Below, piece after piece: positions 9,664 through 17,690 of a stretch of 48,281 nucleotides of DNA; the stretch's first letter is position 1; each line of letters begins with the position of its first letter. The stretch spans positions 1 through 48,281 of the forward strand of contig JABAYY010000054.1 of NCBI GenBank assembly GCA_018608765.1. The letters run 5' to 3'. Source of the stretch: Flavobacteriaceae bacterium. GTDB lineage: Bacteria; Bacteroidota; Bacteroidia; Flavobacteriales; Flavobacteriaceae. A program made the position numbers and the translations under genes. The notes beneath the pieces were generated by a model. The model ran no database searches and was not told where the DNA came from. It was given only the letters and a program-made list of their open reading frames with translations.

Positions 9664-9671
9664 CAAAGTTA
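9664..9671 (-). promoter_or_regulatory. -7 promoter element of the HU/SPOR gene
   Basis: On the minus strand this reads TAACTTTG, a perfect match to the Bacteroidota -7 consensus TAnnTTTG. No TTG is present at the usual -33 distance. The expected transcription start falls at about the ATG at 9658, so the mRNA would have little or no leader. Confidence 0.55.
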
Positions 9672-9794
9672 AAAAATTTTTCATCATAAAAAAGACTTTT
9701 TACAGAATATGAAAGTTTTTAATTTCTTTTCTAGACGATTATCAGGCAGTGGAGTCCTGAAATAAGAGTATTTTTTTGTTTAGGAGTCGTTTTT

Positions 9795-10526
9795 TTATTT
9801 TTTAGAACTCAGTTTTCCAAGCAACTTAAGGATTTCAAGATACAGCCAGATAAGTGTGACTAACAACCCAAAAGCTCCATACCATTCCATATATTTTGGA
9901 GCACCCTTCTCAACACCTTGCTCAATAAAGTCAAAATCCATAACCAAATTTAAGGAGGCGATAACAACTACAAAAAGTGAAAACCCAATACTTATCATTG
10001 ACGCATTTGTAGGATCCATAACAGGTAAACCTCCACTTCCAAACATACTCATCAAAAAACTGACTAAATACACAACACCAATTCCAGCGGTTGCCGCAAA
10101 CACACCCAATTTAAAATTCTCTGTTGCCTTGATTATTTTTGTTTTGTAAGCAAACAAAAGTGCAAATAAGATACCCAAAGTAAGCATGATTGCTTGAGGG
10201 ACAATACCGGGCTCAAATACATTTCCATACATTTTAGAAATTCCTCCGAGTGCTAAGCCTTCTAAAACCGCATAGATTGGAACCGTTATCGGGGCCCATT
10301 CTTTTTTAAATATGGTGATTACAGCAACAATCAGACCTCCAATAGATCCAATAAGTAAATAATCCATAATAGCATTGCTATAGGTGTAATAGGCTGCAAA
10401 CAATAAAATTCCCATACTGATGGCTGTTTTATTAACAGTGCCATCTAGAGTCATATTTTCTGTAGAAGTAGATTTTAAGTTTTCAAAACTCTTTTTACTT
10501 AGAGCTGGATTTCCTGACTTTATCAT
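9795..10526 (-). CDS. Bax inhibitor-1 / YccA family membrane protein
   Basis: A 243-residue protein with seven hydrophobic segments between about residues 30 and 240, matching the BI-1-like (TMBIM) family. Some members are pH-dependent calcium leak channels of the inner membrane. The polar N-terminus (KSGNPALSKKSFENL) and the pattern of short loops are typical of the longer YccA-like group found in many Bacteroidota. The physiological role in bacteria is unsettled. It is probably a single-gene transcript with a -7 element at 10565-10572. The 136-bp gap to the HU/SPOR gene shows no convincing terminator. Confidence 0.88.
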   Translation of the reverse strand: MIKSGNPALSKKSFENLKSTSTENMTLDGTVNKTAISMGILLFAAYYTYSNAIMDYLLIGSIGGLIVAVITIFKKEWAPITVPIYAVLEGLALGGISKMYGNVFEPGIVPQAIMLTLGILFALLFAYKTKIIKATENFKLGVFAATAGIGVVYLVSFLMSMFGSGGLPVMDPTNASMISIGFSLFVVVIASLNLVMDFDFIEQGVEKGAPKYMEWYGAFGLLVTLIWLYLEILKLLGKLSSKK

Positions 10527-10564
10527 TATATCTTAATTGGTTAAACGAATTGATTTTCGCAACA

Positions 10565-10572
10565 CAAACTTA
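10565..10572 (-). promoter_or_regulatory. -7 promoter element of the Bax inhibitor-1 family gene
   Basis: Minus-strand TAAGTTTG is a perfect TAnnTTTG match, 38 bp upstream of the ATG. No clear -33 TTG is seen, so the call rests on the -7 box alone. Confidence 0.5.
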
Positions 10573-10647
10573 TAGTAAAATATCATAAGATTAAAGGCAA
10601 TCCATGAAAGCTCGGATTTTGGATCTGCTCTCAAATAAAAAATTCAC

Positions 10648-10655
10648 TACTTTTG
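10648..10655 (+). promoter_or_regulatory. -7 promoter element of dprA
   Basis: TACTTTTG matches TAnnTTTG perfectly, 37 bp upstream of the dprA ATG. The nearest upstream TTG (10619-10621) is 26 nt away, slightly beyond the usual 17-23 nt spacing. Confidence 0.5.
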
Positions 10656-10692
10656 AATAGCCCAATGCCCAAAAGCACAAATCACAATCATT

Positions 10693-11793
10693 ATGAACAC
10701 GCCTCAATTATTGTATGCACTCGCTTTGCAGGCGGTGCCTAATATTGGCGACATTACTGCCAAAAAACTAATTCGTCACTGTGGAAGCCCCGAAGCTGTT
10801 TTTAAAGAATCCAAAGCCAGCCTTTTAAAAATTGAGGGTATTGGCACACATTCGATTAAAAACATCTATCAATCAACCCATCTCAAGACAGCTGAAAAAG
10901 AGCTTATTTTCATGGAAAAGAACTCCATTCAGGGGTTGTATTTTGAAGATGCTAATTACCCATTTAGACTAAAGCACTGTATTGATGGTCCCATTGTATT
11001 GTTTCAAAAAGGAACTATAGACTGGGAAAAGCGTCCTATTATCAGTGTTGTAGGCACTCGAAAAATAACAACTTATGGGCTTTCGCAATGTGAAAAAATA
11101 ATTGAAACCTTGGCGGTTTTCAACCCCATTATTGTTTCAGGATTTGCGTATGGAACAGATATTTCCGCTCATAAATCGGCACTTAAACACCACCTTCAAA
11201 CCGTGGGATGTATGGCTCAAGGCCTTCAACACACCTATCCTAAATCACATCTTAAATACCGAAATTTGATAGAAAATCAAGGCGGGTTTGTAACCGATTT
11301 TTGGAGTACGGCGGTGATGGATCCTTCTAATTTTTTAAAGCGAAACCGTCTTATTGCAGGATTGAGTGAAGCAACTATTGTTATTGAGTCGGCGGAAAAA
11401 GGAGGGAGTCTGGCAACGGCCACAATGGCTTTTGGATATAATAGAGAGGTGTTTGCGCTTCCCGGTCGCATTACGGACAGTCAAAGCCAAGGGTGTCACA
11501 ATTTGATCAAAACTAAAAACGCCCACTTGGTTTCTACCCCAGCAGATATTCCTTATATCCTCAACTGGTCGCTTGAAACCCAAAAAAAAGTAGTACAAAA
11601 AAAGCTGTTTGTAGAACTCGACTCTGACGAGAAAATTATTTACAATTATCTAAAAAAAGAAAGCACTAGCTCTTTAGATGTTTTAGCCATTGCCTGTGAC
11701 ATGCCCACCTCTAAAGCAGCCTATCTATTATTAAATCTGGAATTAAAAGGTGTTTGTCGCCCCCTTCCTGGAAAAGAATTTGAGCTGGTTTAG
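10693..11793 (+). CDS. dprA: DNA-processing protein DprA
   Basis: Cytoplasmic protein that binds incoming single-stranded DNA during natural transformation and loads RecA on it. The 366-residue product starts with a helix-hairpin-helix region (about 10-60, with PNIGDITAKKL and IEGIGTHSI). It then has the Rossmann-like core: ISVVGTRKITTYG near 113, VSGFAYGTDISAH near 154, and the NRLIAGLS and SAEKGGSL elements near 215-235. A small C-terminal winged-helix-like domain follows (about 305-366). It converges on trpS with a 4-bp overlap of stop codons. recA lies about 3.5 kb downstream but in a separate unit. Confidence 0.95.
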   Translation: MNTPQLLYALALQAVPNIGDITAKKLIRHCGSPEAVFKESKASLLKIEGIGTHSIKNIYQSTHLKTAEKELIFMEKNSIQGLYFEDANYPFRLKHCIDGPIVLFQKGTIDWEKRPIISVVGTRKITTYGLSQCEKIIETLAVFNPIIVSGFAYGTDISAHKSALKHHLQTVGCMAQGLQHTYPKSHLKYRNLIENQGGFVTDFWSTAVMDPSNFLKRNRLIAGLSEATIVIESAEKGGSLATATMAFGYNREVFALPGRITDSQSQGCHNLIKTKNAHLVSTPADIPYILNWSLETQKKVVQKKLFVELDSDEKIIYNYLKKESTSSLDVLAIACDMPTSKAAYLLLNLELKGVCRPLPGKEFELV

Positions 11794-12758
11794 TAGCCTA
11801 TTTTTTCTCGTACACGTGCCAAGACAGCATCTGCTACAGCAGCCGCTTTTTTCGCGCCCAATGCCAAAGCTTGGTCCACTTCTTCTAAGTTAGACATATA
11901 ATAAGTGTAACGCTCTCTTTGTTCAGAGAATCGTTCGCAAATCAGTTCAAACAACGCTTGTTTGGCATGGCCATAGCCATAGCCTCCAGCTTCGTAGTTT
12001 TGTTTCATTTCTGTGATTTGAGCTTCCGAAGCTACTAGCTTGTAAATAGCAAAACAATTACAGCTTTCCCAATCTTTAGGAGCTTCTAGTGCAGTACTAT
12101 CCGTTTGAATAGACATGATTTGTTTTCGCAAGGCTTTGTCGGTTTGGAAAATATCAATGACATTGCCTTTACTCTTGCTCATTTTTTGACCATCCAAGCC
12201 TGGAACAAGCATGTTTTCTTCTTGAATTTTAGCTTCAGGAATCACAAAAACCTCCCCAATTTTAGCGTGCACTCTAGAGGCAACATCTCGGGTCATTTCG
12301 ATATGTTGGAGTTGGTCTTTTCCCACAGGAATAATATTTGCATCGTACAATAAGATATCGGCAGCCATCAACATTGGATAGGTAAACAAACCTCCATTGA
12401 CATCTTCTAGGCGGTCTGCTTTGTCTTTGAAACTGTGGGCTAATTCCAATCTAGAAAACGGAAAAAAGCAACTTAAATACCAAGATAGTTCTGTGACTTG
12501 TGGGACATCGCTTTGTCTGTAAAACACTGTTTTTTGGATGTCTAAACCAAATGCCAACCAAGTCGCAGCCGTGGCGTAGGTGTTTTGACGCAATGTTTTT
12601 GCGTCCTTGATTTGAGTCAGCGAATGCATATCGGCAATAAATAGATAAGAATCATTTTTTGGGTCGTTACTCATTTCAATTGCAGGAATAATTGCACCTA
12701 AAATATTTCCGAGGTGCGGGGTGCCTGTACTCTGTACGCCTGTTAAAATTCTTGCCAT
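11790..12758 (-). CDS. trpS: Tryptophanyl-tRNA synthetase
   Basis: Charges tRNA-Trp with tryptophan using ATP; a class I synthetase in the cytoplasm. The 322-residue product has the HIGH-type signature as TPHLGN at residues 13-18 and the canonical KMSKS at 192-196. The tryptophan pocket region is around YPMLMAADILLYDA and GKDQLQHIE (about 127-155). Length is normal. It has its own well-formed promoter at 12785-12815. The stop codon overlaps the end of convergent dprA by 4 bp. Confidence 0.97.
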   Translation of the reverse strand: MARILTGVQSTGTPHLGNILGAIIPAIEMSNDPKNDSYLFIADMHSLTQIKDAKTLRQNTYATAATWLAFGLDIQKTVFYRQSDVPQVTELSWYLSCFFPFSRLELAHSFKDKADRLEDVNGGLFTYPMLMAADILLYDANIIPVGKDQLQHIEMTRDVASRVHAKIGEVFVIPEAKIQEENMLVPGLDGQKMSKSKGNVIDIFQTDKALRKQIMSIQTDSTALEAPKDWESCNCFAIYKLVASEAQITEMKQNYEAGGYGYGHAKQALFELICERFSEQRERYTYYMSNLEEVDQALALGAKKAAAVADAVLARVREKIGY

Positions 12759-12784
12759 TTTCTATTTTTTATCCGAATGAATAG

Positions 12785-12815
12785 CAAAGGTACTTTTTTT
12801 GAGGCAATCGCTCAA
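12785..12815 (-). promoter_or_regulatory. Promoter of trpS
   Basis: On the minus strand TTG (12815-12813), a 20-nt spacer and TACCTTTG (12792-12785) match both Bacteroidota promoter elements exactly. The expected start is about 12779, leaving a short leader before the ATG at 12758. Confidence 0.75.
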
Positions 12816-12908
12816 TTTTTTTAGGAGTTTTGAATGAGAGGGTGGGTTTTCAATGTAGTTGTACATTTCTATGCGTCTAAAAATCGGGAAATCGAAGATT
12901 CGACGGAG

Positions 12909-13346
12909 TCAAACGTTGCGGAGCTTGAATGTTTTATCATCACTTGGAGCATTAAAATACAAGATGAAAATCAAGTAGTCTTCAATTTGTATGTCAGCGT
13001 TACTTTTTTCTTTTAAAAACGGGAAACTATTAATTCCTTCTTCAACCAATTCAAGATCTGTCGGTATTTTTTTAAATTTATCTAAAAATTCTTGTTTTGT
13101 TCGTTGGCAGTATTTTTTCCAATTCTCAACAGGCTTTCGTTGTATCGTGTCGTATTCGTGCCAATAAAGTTCGCAAGTTCCCTCAGGAAATTTGAATTGT
13201 ACTTGACCACCTATTATTCCCAGCCCAACTTCAATTGCTTTTTCGACAACTTCAAAAATGTCAGATCTTTTCCATCCATATTCCTCAACGCTTAAAATTG
13301 CTCTTTTTAAGATTTCAGTCGGCAGGTATTTTTGTTCGATTTCCAT
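12909..13346 (-). CDS. Hypothetical cytoplasmic protein
   Basis: I do not recognise this family. The product is 145 residues if translation starts at the ATG at 13346. A longer frame back to 13427 would overlap the upstream gene's stop at 13409 and begins with unlikely coding sequence, so I prefer the short start. The protein is acidic/charged, has no signal peptide or membrane segment, and carries aromatic-rich patches (TCELYWHEYD near residue 57, RKPVENWKKYCQ near 70). It lies 62 bp downstream of another unknown minus-strand gene and is probably co-transcribed with it. Both are in a small islet between trpS and plsC. Confidence 0.65.
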   Translation of the reverse strand: MEIEQKYLPTEILKRAILSVEEYGWKRSDIFEVVEKAIEVGLGIIGGQVQFKFPEGTCELYWHEYDTIQRKPVENWKKYCQRTKQEFLDKFKKIPTDLELVEEGINSFPFLKEKSNADIQIEDYLIFILYFNAPSDDKTFKLRNV

Positions 13347-13408
13347 TATTTTCAAAATAATCATTCCTAAACTAAAAAGTGATCCTGTCAGTTTGGCAAT
13401 GGGTTTTT

Positions 13409-13894
13409 TTACTCCCAGTCCCACCAATCTTCCCAGTTTAGGTCTTTAAACCAAGTTTCTTCTCCACTAATGTCTATGAAAAAATCTGGAACCTTTTTTT
13501 TAATCCGTTTGAAATCGCCTTCAGAATATACCGCATGCCCATAGCCACAATTGTCAGCATTATTATTTGTTCGAATGTAAAGAGAATCCTTCGTAAATAA
13601 AAAATTCATTCTACAATCAATACGATCATTTTCCTTAACCATAGCAAAGTTTGCTTTCCCTGGACTGTAAATATTCATTTGCCCTACAATTGCGCCGCTA
13701 TTATAGGAGGGAGCACCACGATTTAGTTCTAGGTAAAAAAGAAGTGTATTTTCTGAGTTAGGGTACACATAAACCACTCCTATTCGTCCGTTTTCGGCGG
13801 TTGTTCCATAGGAATACACACCCTCATATTCTATTTCTTGCCCATAGACAGCTCTGGCGATTAAAAGCAATATTATAAGTATTTTTCTTTTCAT
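13409..13894 (-). CDS. Hypothetical secreted protein
   Basis: An unrecognised 161-residue protein with a clear signal peptide (MKRK, hydrophobic core, predicted cleavage after AVYG). The mature part has two cysteines, in RIDCRM and ADNCGYGH, that could form a disulphide around the segment LFTKDSLYIRTNNN. The C-terminal end is rich in tryptophan and acid residues (EDWWDWE). A periplasmic or surface location is likely. It is the upstream partner of the 12909-13346 gene. No good promoter is visible directly upstream. Confidence 0.7.
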   Translation of the reverse strand: MKRKILIILLLIARAVYGQEIEYEGVYSYGTTAENGRIGVVYVYPNSENTLLFYLELNRGAPSYNSGAIVGQMNIYSPGKANFAMVKENDRIDCRMNFLFTKDSLYIRTNNNADNCGYGHAVYSEGDFKRIKKKVPDFFIDISGEETWFKDLNWEDWWDWE

Positions 13895-13943
13895 TTCTTT
13901 GATTTCTCGCGAATGCGGGTGATGGGTTTTACTCGAAATTTGT

Positions 13944-14208
13944 TTAATTCTTTTTCCAAAACATTAATACTAGAGGAAATTCCTCGCCCTGATTCTCAAC
14001 ACTATTATTGTCAGTGTAGATATTTAATACTTTGTCATTCTTTATGTTGTGTATTTCTCTGTTCTATATAATTACAGCCAATACTATGTGTGTATCCTTT
14101 AGGTGTGCATAGCTCCATTATTTTCAGTGGTTTGTCCAACAATACATCCCAAATTGGCGTGTATTGTTGAACTTTTGGTTTTATAAAATTCGTCTCAATA
14201 GTTTTCAT
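13944..14208 (-). pseudogene. Possible frameshifted small gene remnant
   Basis: From the ATG at 14208 one frame runs 48 codons to near 14064 (start MKTIETNFIKPKVQQY, then ELCTPKGYTHSIGCNYI). There the protein-like text switches to the next frame, continuing NREIHNIKNDKVLNIYTDNN and ending FPLVLMFWKKN before a stop at 13944-13946. The span of 265 bp equals 88 codons plus one base, as expected for a single-base insertion near 14064. If restored, the product would be 87 residues. I do not recognise it. It may be decay, a sequencing error, or chance. Confidence 0.33.
14137..14169. repeat. Inverted repeat with 10-bp arms
   Basis: CAACAATACA (14137-14146) and TGTATTGTTG (14160-14169) are perfect reverse complements separated by 13 bases. 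It lies inside the proposed pseudogene and has no T run, so it is not an ordinary terminator. A role is unknown and chance cannot be excluded. Confidence 0.5.
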
Positions 14209-14431
14209 TTTTAAATACAACACATACACGCATTCCGCTGTGTAAATACAGCGACTTCATAGCTTACTTTAAAAAATTGAATTGGTTTTTGAAGAATTAG
14301 ATTTGGGTCTAAGACTGTGTTAAATGTAGCAAATAATATTTAATTGCTCTCAAAAGCATGCTGTTTTTTACAAATACGATATCCAAACATCTTGCAGTTA
14401 TGTATCAAAATTAGTAGTAAAGCTCCTTTTT
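14209..14431. other. Intergenic stretch without recognisable gene
   Basis: Together with the weak remnant at 13944-14208 this makes the longest stretch (13895-14467) without a convincing intact gene. The only structure I see is a short palindrome, CGCTGT/ACAGCG at 14236-14253. The sequence is otherwise AT-rich and stop-dense. Confidence 0.6.
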
Positions 14432-14464
14432 TTGTTCAACACCCCAATTTTTTTAGTAGTTTTG
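14432..14464 (+). promoter_or_regulatory. Promoter of plsC
   Basis: TTG (14432-14434), a 22-nt spacer and TAGTTTTG (14457-14464) match the Bacteroidota -33/-7 consensus. Transcription would begin at about 14468-14471, so this pair overlaps any upstream TTG start codon proposed for plsC. Confidence 0.6.
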
Positions 14465-14467
14465 AGC

Positions 14468-15214
14468 GTGTTTAAAATTATAAAATATCCGTTGTGGGTT
14501 TTGTACAGAATTTGGTTCTATGTGCTCGTTACATTGCCAATTCTGATTATGTTTCCCTTATTGTTTTTGTCTGTCTTAAAACAAAAATGGTATCCTTACT
14601 TTTTTAGGCTAGCTCGCATTTGGGCTAAATGCATCCTTATTGGAATGGGGTATTATTGGACTGTAAAACGACCAGAACCTTTAATAAAAGGGCAAAGCTA
14701 TGTGTTTGTTGCCAACCACACATCCATGACTGACATCATGTTGATGTTGGTGACGTTTAAAAACCATCCGTTTGTATTTATAGGTAAAAAAGAATTGGTA
14801 AAAATCCCAATCTTTGGATTCTTTTACAAACGCACCTGTATTTTAGTCGATCGCAGCAGTCCAGAAAGCCGAAAAGCTGTGTTTATACGTGCTCAAAACC
14901 GCATCAAAGAAGGCTCTAGTATTTGTATTTTCCCAGAAGGAGGCGTTCCAGAAGAATCGGTTATTTTAGATCGTTTTAAGGCAGGTGCGTTCCGATTGGC
15001 AATCAATCATAAAGTACCTTTAGTACCCATGACATTTTTTGACAATAAAAAACGGTTGTCCTATACTTTTTTTAGTGGAAGTCCTGGAAAGATGCGTGTA
15101 CAAGTGCATCCAACGATTTCCACAGAACAATTGTCAATTGAGGATACTACAGAATTTAGTAAAGAAGTTTTCACCCTCATTTCAAATTCATTAGAAGCAG
15201 ATTTAAAGGCATAA
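14468..15214 (+). CDS. plsC: 1-acyl-sn-glycerol-3-phosphate acyltransferase
   Basis: Adds the second acyl chain to lysophosphatidic acid to make phosphatidic acid, at the inner membrane. An N-terminal hydrophobic region (about residues 10-45) anchors it. The acyltransferase motifs are NHTSMTD (HX4D box, near residue 83), then a FPEGG block near 160 and a PLVPMTF block near 188. The frame is open from 14432, but TTG at 14432 and TTG at 14462 fall in the -33 and -7 promoter boxes. I therefore choose the GTG at 14468 (248 residues), which may be translated from a nearly leaderless mRNA. A start at 14462 cannot be excluded. It shares a terminator with convergent recA. Confidence 0.9.
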   Translation: MFKIIKYPLWVLYRIWFYVLVTLPILIMFPLLFLSVLKQKWYPYFFRLARIWAKCILIGMGYYWTVKRPEPLIKGQSYVFVANHTSMTDIMLMLVTFKNHPFVFIGKKELVKIPIFGFFYKRTCILVDRSSPESRKAVFIRAQNRIKEGSSICIFPEGGVPEESVILDRFKAGAFRLAINHKVPLVPMTFFDNKKRLSYTFFSGSPGKMRVQVHPTISTEQLSIEDTTEFSKEVFTLISNSLEADLKA

Positions 15215-15215
15215 A

Positions 15216-15259
15216 AAAGAGGCTGTATAAAAAGTTTACACTATTCATACAGCCTCTTT
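15216..15259. terminator. Bidirectional terminator between plsC and recA
   Basis: A perfect 13-bp inverted repeat (AAAGAGGCTGTAT at 15216-15228 and its complement at 15247-15259) encloses an 18-base loop. A-rich and T-rich flanks on the two sides allow it to stop both convergent transcripts. Confidence 0.85.
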
Positions 15260-15276
15260 AAATTAAGCTATTTGTT

Positions 15277-16281
15277 TTAAGCCTCAGCTTTTAAAATTAC
15301 TCTAATCTTTTCTTCTAGCTCATCCATCAACTCTGGATTGTCTTTAATCATTTGCTTGACAGCATCTCGACCTTGACCTAATTTTGTGTCTTCATAGCTA
15401 AACCATGAGCCACTTTTCTTAACGATCTCGTGCTCAACAGCGACATCTAAAATCTCACCAACTTTAGAAACACCTTCGCCATACATGATGTCAAATTCTG
15501 CCAAACGGAATGGCGGTGCAACTTTGTTTTTTACAACTTTCACACGTGTTTTATTTCCTAAAACATTTCCATCACTGTTTTTTATTTGTGTCGATCGACG
15601 AATGTCTAAACGAATAGAAGCATAAAACTTTAAGGCATTCCCACCTGTAGTTGTTTCAGGATTTCCGAACATTACACCAATTTTTTCACGTAATTGGTTA
15701 ATGAAAATCATCGTACAGTTTGTTTTACTGATTGAGCCTGTTAATTTTCTCAGGGCTTGCGACATTAAACGCGCATGAAGTCCCATTTTAGAATCGCCCA
15801 TCTCACCTTCAATTTCACTTTTTGGTGTCAATGCTGCAACAGAATCAATCACCACCATATCAATAGCCCCAGAACGCACCAAATTATCGGCGATTTCTAG
15901 TGCTTGCTCACCATTATCTGGTTGAGAAATAATAAGGTTGTCAATATCAACTCCTAAGTTTTGAGCGTAGAAACGATCAAAGGCATGTTCTGCATCAATA
16001 AAAGCAGCAATTCCACCCGCTTTTTGGGCTTCAGCAATTGCATGTAATGTTAGGGTTGTTTTACCTGAAGATTCAGGGCCATATATTTCAATCACACGAC
16101 CCCTAGGGTAACCTCCAACGCCAAGGGCGATATCCAATCCTAAGGATCCTGAAGAGGTAACCTCTACATCCACCACAGGGGCGTCACTCATTTTCATTAC
16201 GGTGCCTTTTCCGTAAGCTTTGTCAAGTTTGTCTAAGGTTAGCTTGAGGGCTTTTAATTTTGCATCTTTTTCGCTGCTCAT
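15277..16281 (-). CDS. recA: Recombinase RecA
   Basis: ATP-dependent strand-exchange protein for homologous recombination and coprotease in DNA-damage responses. The 334-residue product carries the Walker A motif GPESSGKTT (68-76), Walker B in [10 protein letters not shown], the conserved MRK-like subunit core, and the DNA-binding loop L2 around [17 protein letters not shown]. Length is normal for Bacteroidota. It is a single-gene unit, with no LexA-type box that I could recognise upstream. The start ATG agrees with the family N-terminus ([19 protein letters not shown]). Confidence 0.98.
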   Translation of the reverse strand: MSSEKDAKLKALKLTLDKLDKAYGKGTVMKMSDAPVVDVEVTSSGSLGLDIALGVGGYPRGRVIEIYGPESSGKTTLTLHAIAEAQKAGGIAAFIDAEHAFDRFYAQNLGVDIDNLIISQPDNGEQALEIADNLVRSGAIDMVVIDSVAALTPKSEIEGEMGDSKMGLHARLMSQALRKLTGSISKTNCTMIFINQLREKIGVMFGNPETTTGGNALKFYASIRLDIRRSTQIKNSDGNVLGNKTRVKVVKNKVAPPFRLAEFDIMYGEGVSKVGEILDVAVEHEIVKKSGSWFSYEDTKLGQGRDAVKQMIKDNPELMDELEEKIRVILKAEA

Positions 16282-16417
16282 AAGTCTATTGTATCTAATT
16301 CTTTCTTCTTGCTAAAATAAGACAACTTTTGTAAAGTTTGAAAATTTTAACGAACCTTTTTGTAATATTTTCACGGCGCTTTACATTCTCTTTTTTCGAC
16401 GTTGTTCTAAAAATTAT

Positions 16418-16425
16418 TACCTTTG
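16418..16425 (+). promoter_or_regulatory. -7 promoter element of trhO
   Basis: TACCTTTG is a perfect TAnnTTTG box, 36 bp before the trhO ATG. A TTG at 16402-16404 is only 13 nt upstream, shorter than usual, so the -33 partner is uncertain. Confidence 0.55.
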
Positions 16426-16461
16426 CACCTCAATTAGTATAAACTTAAAAATTAGTATAGC

Positions 16462-17538
16462 ATGCAACTGTACAATACGTTAAGCAATATTGAAAGATCG
16501 GAACTTATCCAACAGGCAGGCAAAGAACGCCTGACCATCTCTTTCTACAAGTATTCAAAAATTAGCAATTCCGAGTTGTTAAGAAACCATTTATTTCTAT
16601 TTTGGGACAGTATTGATGTCTTAGGTCGAATTTATGTCGCCCACGAAGGTATTAACGCACAACTTTCAGTCCCTGCGGATAACTTTGAGGCATTTAAAAC
16701 GCATCTAGACACCATTGATTTTCTAGAAAATGTGCGTCTTAATATCGCTATTGAACACGATTTATTTTCGTTTTTAAAACTTAAAGTTAAGGTGCGTGAC
16801 AAGATTGTTTCAGACGGACTAAATGACGATACTTTTGATCCTTCAGACATCGGTACTCACGTAAACGCATCAGAATTCAATGCACTTATTGAAGACGAAG
16901 ACACCGTGGTGGTGGATATGCGTAATCATTATGAAAGTGAAATTGGACATTTTAAAAATGCAGTCACCCCAGATGTTGATACGTTTAGAGAATCTTTGGA
17001 TTTAATTGAAGAAGATCTCAAGGAACACAAAGAAACCAAAAAACTAGTGATGTACTGTACTGGTGGGATTCGTTGTGAAAAAGCCAGCGCCTATTATAAG
17101 CACAAAGGGTTTAAGAATGTATATCAATTGGAAGGTGGAATTATTAATTACGCCCGTCAAGTTGGAAATCAATCCATCGAAAACAAGTTTATTGGAAAGA
17201 ATTTTGTGTTTGATCAGCGTCGTGCCGAGAAAATATCAGAGGATGTGATTGCAAACTGTCACCAATGTGGTGAACCTGCTGACATTCATGTAAACTGTGC
17301 CAACGAAGCATGTCACTTACTTTTTATTCAATGCGATTCTTGTAAAGAAAGCATGGAAAATTGTTGTTCTACGAATTGTATGGACATCAATCGCATGTCA
17401 TTTGAAGAGCAAAAGGCACTTCGAAAAGGGCAAGGCAATAGCAATGATATTTTCAAAAAAGGGCGTGCAGATCATTTGCCATACAAAAAAGATTTAAGAA
17501 ATATCTTTGCCACTCTCGCTAAGCCATCACATTCTTAA
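16462..17538 (+). CDS. trhO: tRNA U34 hydroxylase TrhO (rhodanese family, YceA-like)
   Basis: Oxygen-dependent enzyme that hydroxylates wobble uridine 34 of certain tRNAs to 5-hydroxyuridine. The 358-residue product has the UPF0176 N-terminal domain (about 1-115, with HEGINAQLSV). A rhodanese domain follows (about 130-230), whose active loop MYCTGGIRCEKA holds the catalytic cysteine at residue 199. The C-terminal segment (about 250-310) is cysteine-rich (ANCHQCG, NCANEAC, QCDSCKES, NCCSTNC), suggesting bound metal. It appears monocistronic with its own -7 box. The function assignment follows the family, not direct evidence here. Confidence 0.92.
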   Translation: MQLYNTLSNIERSELIQQAGKERLTISFYKYSKISNSELLRNHLFLFWDSIDVLGRIYVAHEGINAQLSVPADNFEAFKTHLDTIDFLENVRLNIAIEHDLFSFLKLKVKVRDKIVSDGLNDDTFDPSDIGTHVNASEFNALIEDEDTVVVDMRNHYESEIGHFKNAVTPDVDTFRESLDLIEEDLKEHKETKKLVMYCTGGIRCEKASAYYKHKGFKNVYQLEGGIINYARQVGNQSIENKFIGKNFVFDQRRAEKISEDVIANCHQCGEPADIHVNCANEACHLLFIQCDSCKESMENCCSTNCMDINRMSFEEQKALRKGQGNSNDIFKKGRADHLPYKKDLRNIFATLAKPSHS

Positions 17539-17647
17539 TTTAAGAGAAGTCTTTAAGTTTTTGTGAGATCAGAAAATAGCGTTCGCCTCATTTTTTAAGT
17601 CCTCAAATAATCTTATATTTACGTTTTAGATCATAGAGTTAACGCGC

Positions 17648-17674
17648 ATTTGTAATGCTGTTGCATTGACAAAT
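17648..17674 (+). promoter_or_regulatory. Stem-loop in the leader of the ricT-like gene
   Basis: ATTTGTAATGC (17648-17658), loop TGTT and GCATTgACAAAT (17663-17674) form an 11-bp stem with one bulged G. It ends 16 bp before the ATG at 17691. It lies downstream of possible -7 boxes at 17614-17627, so it would be in the transcribed leader. It lacks a T run and is unlikely to be a terminator. A regulatory role is inferred. Confidence 0.5.
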
Positions 17675-17690
17675 TCAATATATATAAATT

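Noticed and set aside
9735-9760. Possible terminator downstream of the Bax inhibitor-1 family gene
   Set aside because: The best stem is five base pairs (TCAGG/CCTGA) with no following T run.
12834-13016. Plus-strand open frame of 60 codons after trpS
   Set aside because: It overlaps the better-supported minus-strand gene at 12909-13346 and has no start signals.
14236-14253. Short palindrome CGCTGT/ACAGCG as a regulatory site
   Set aside because: Six-base arms around a six-base loop are expected by chance at this scale, and no gene start is near.
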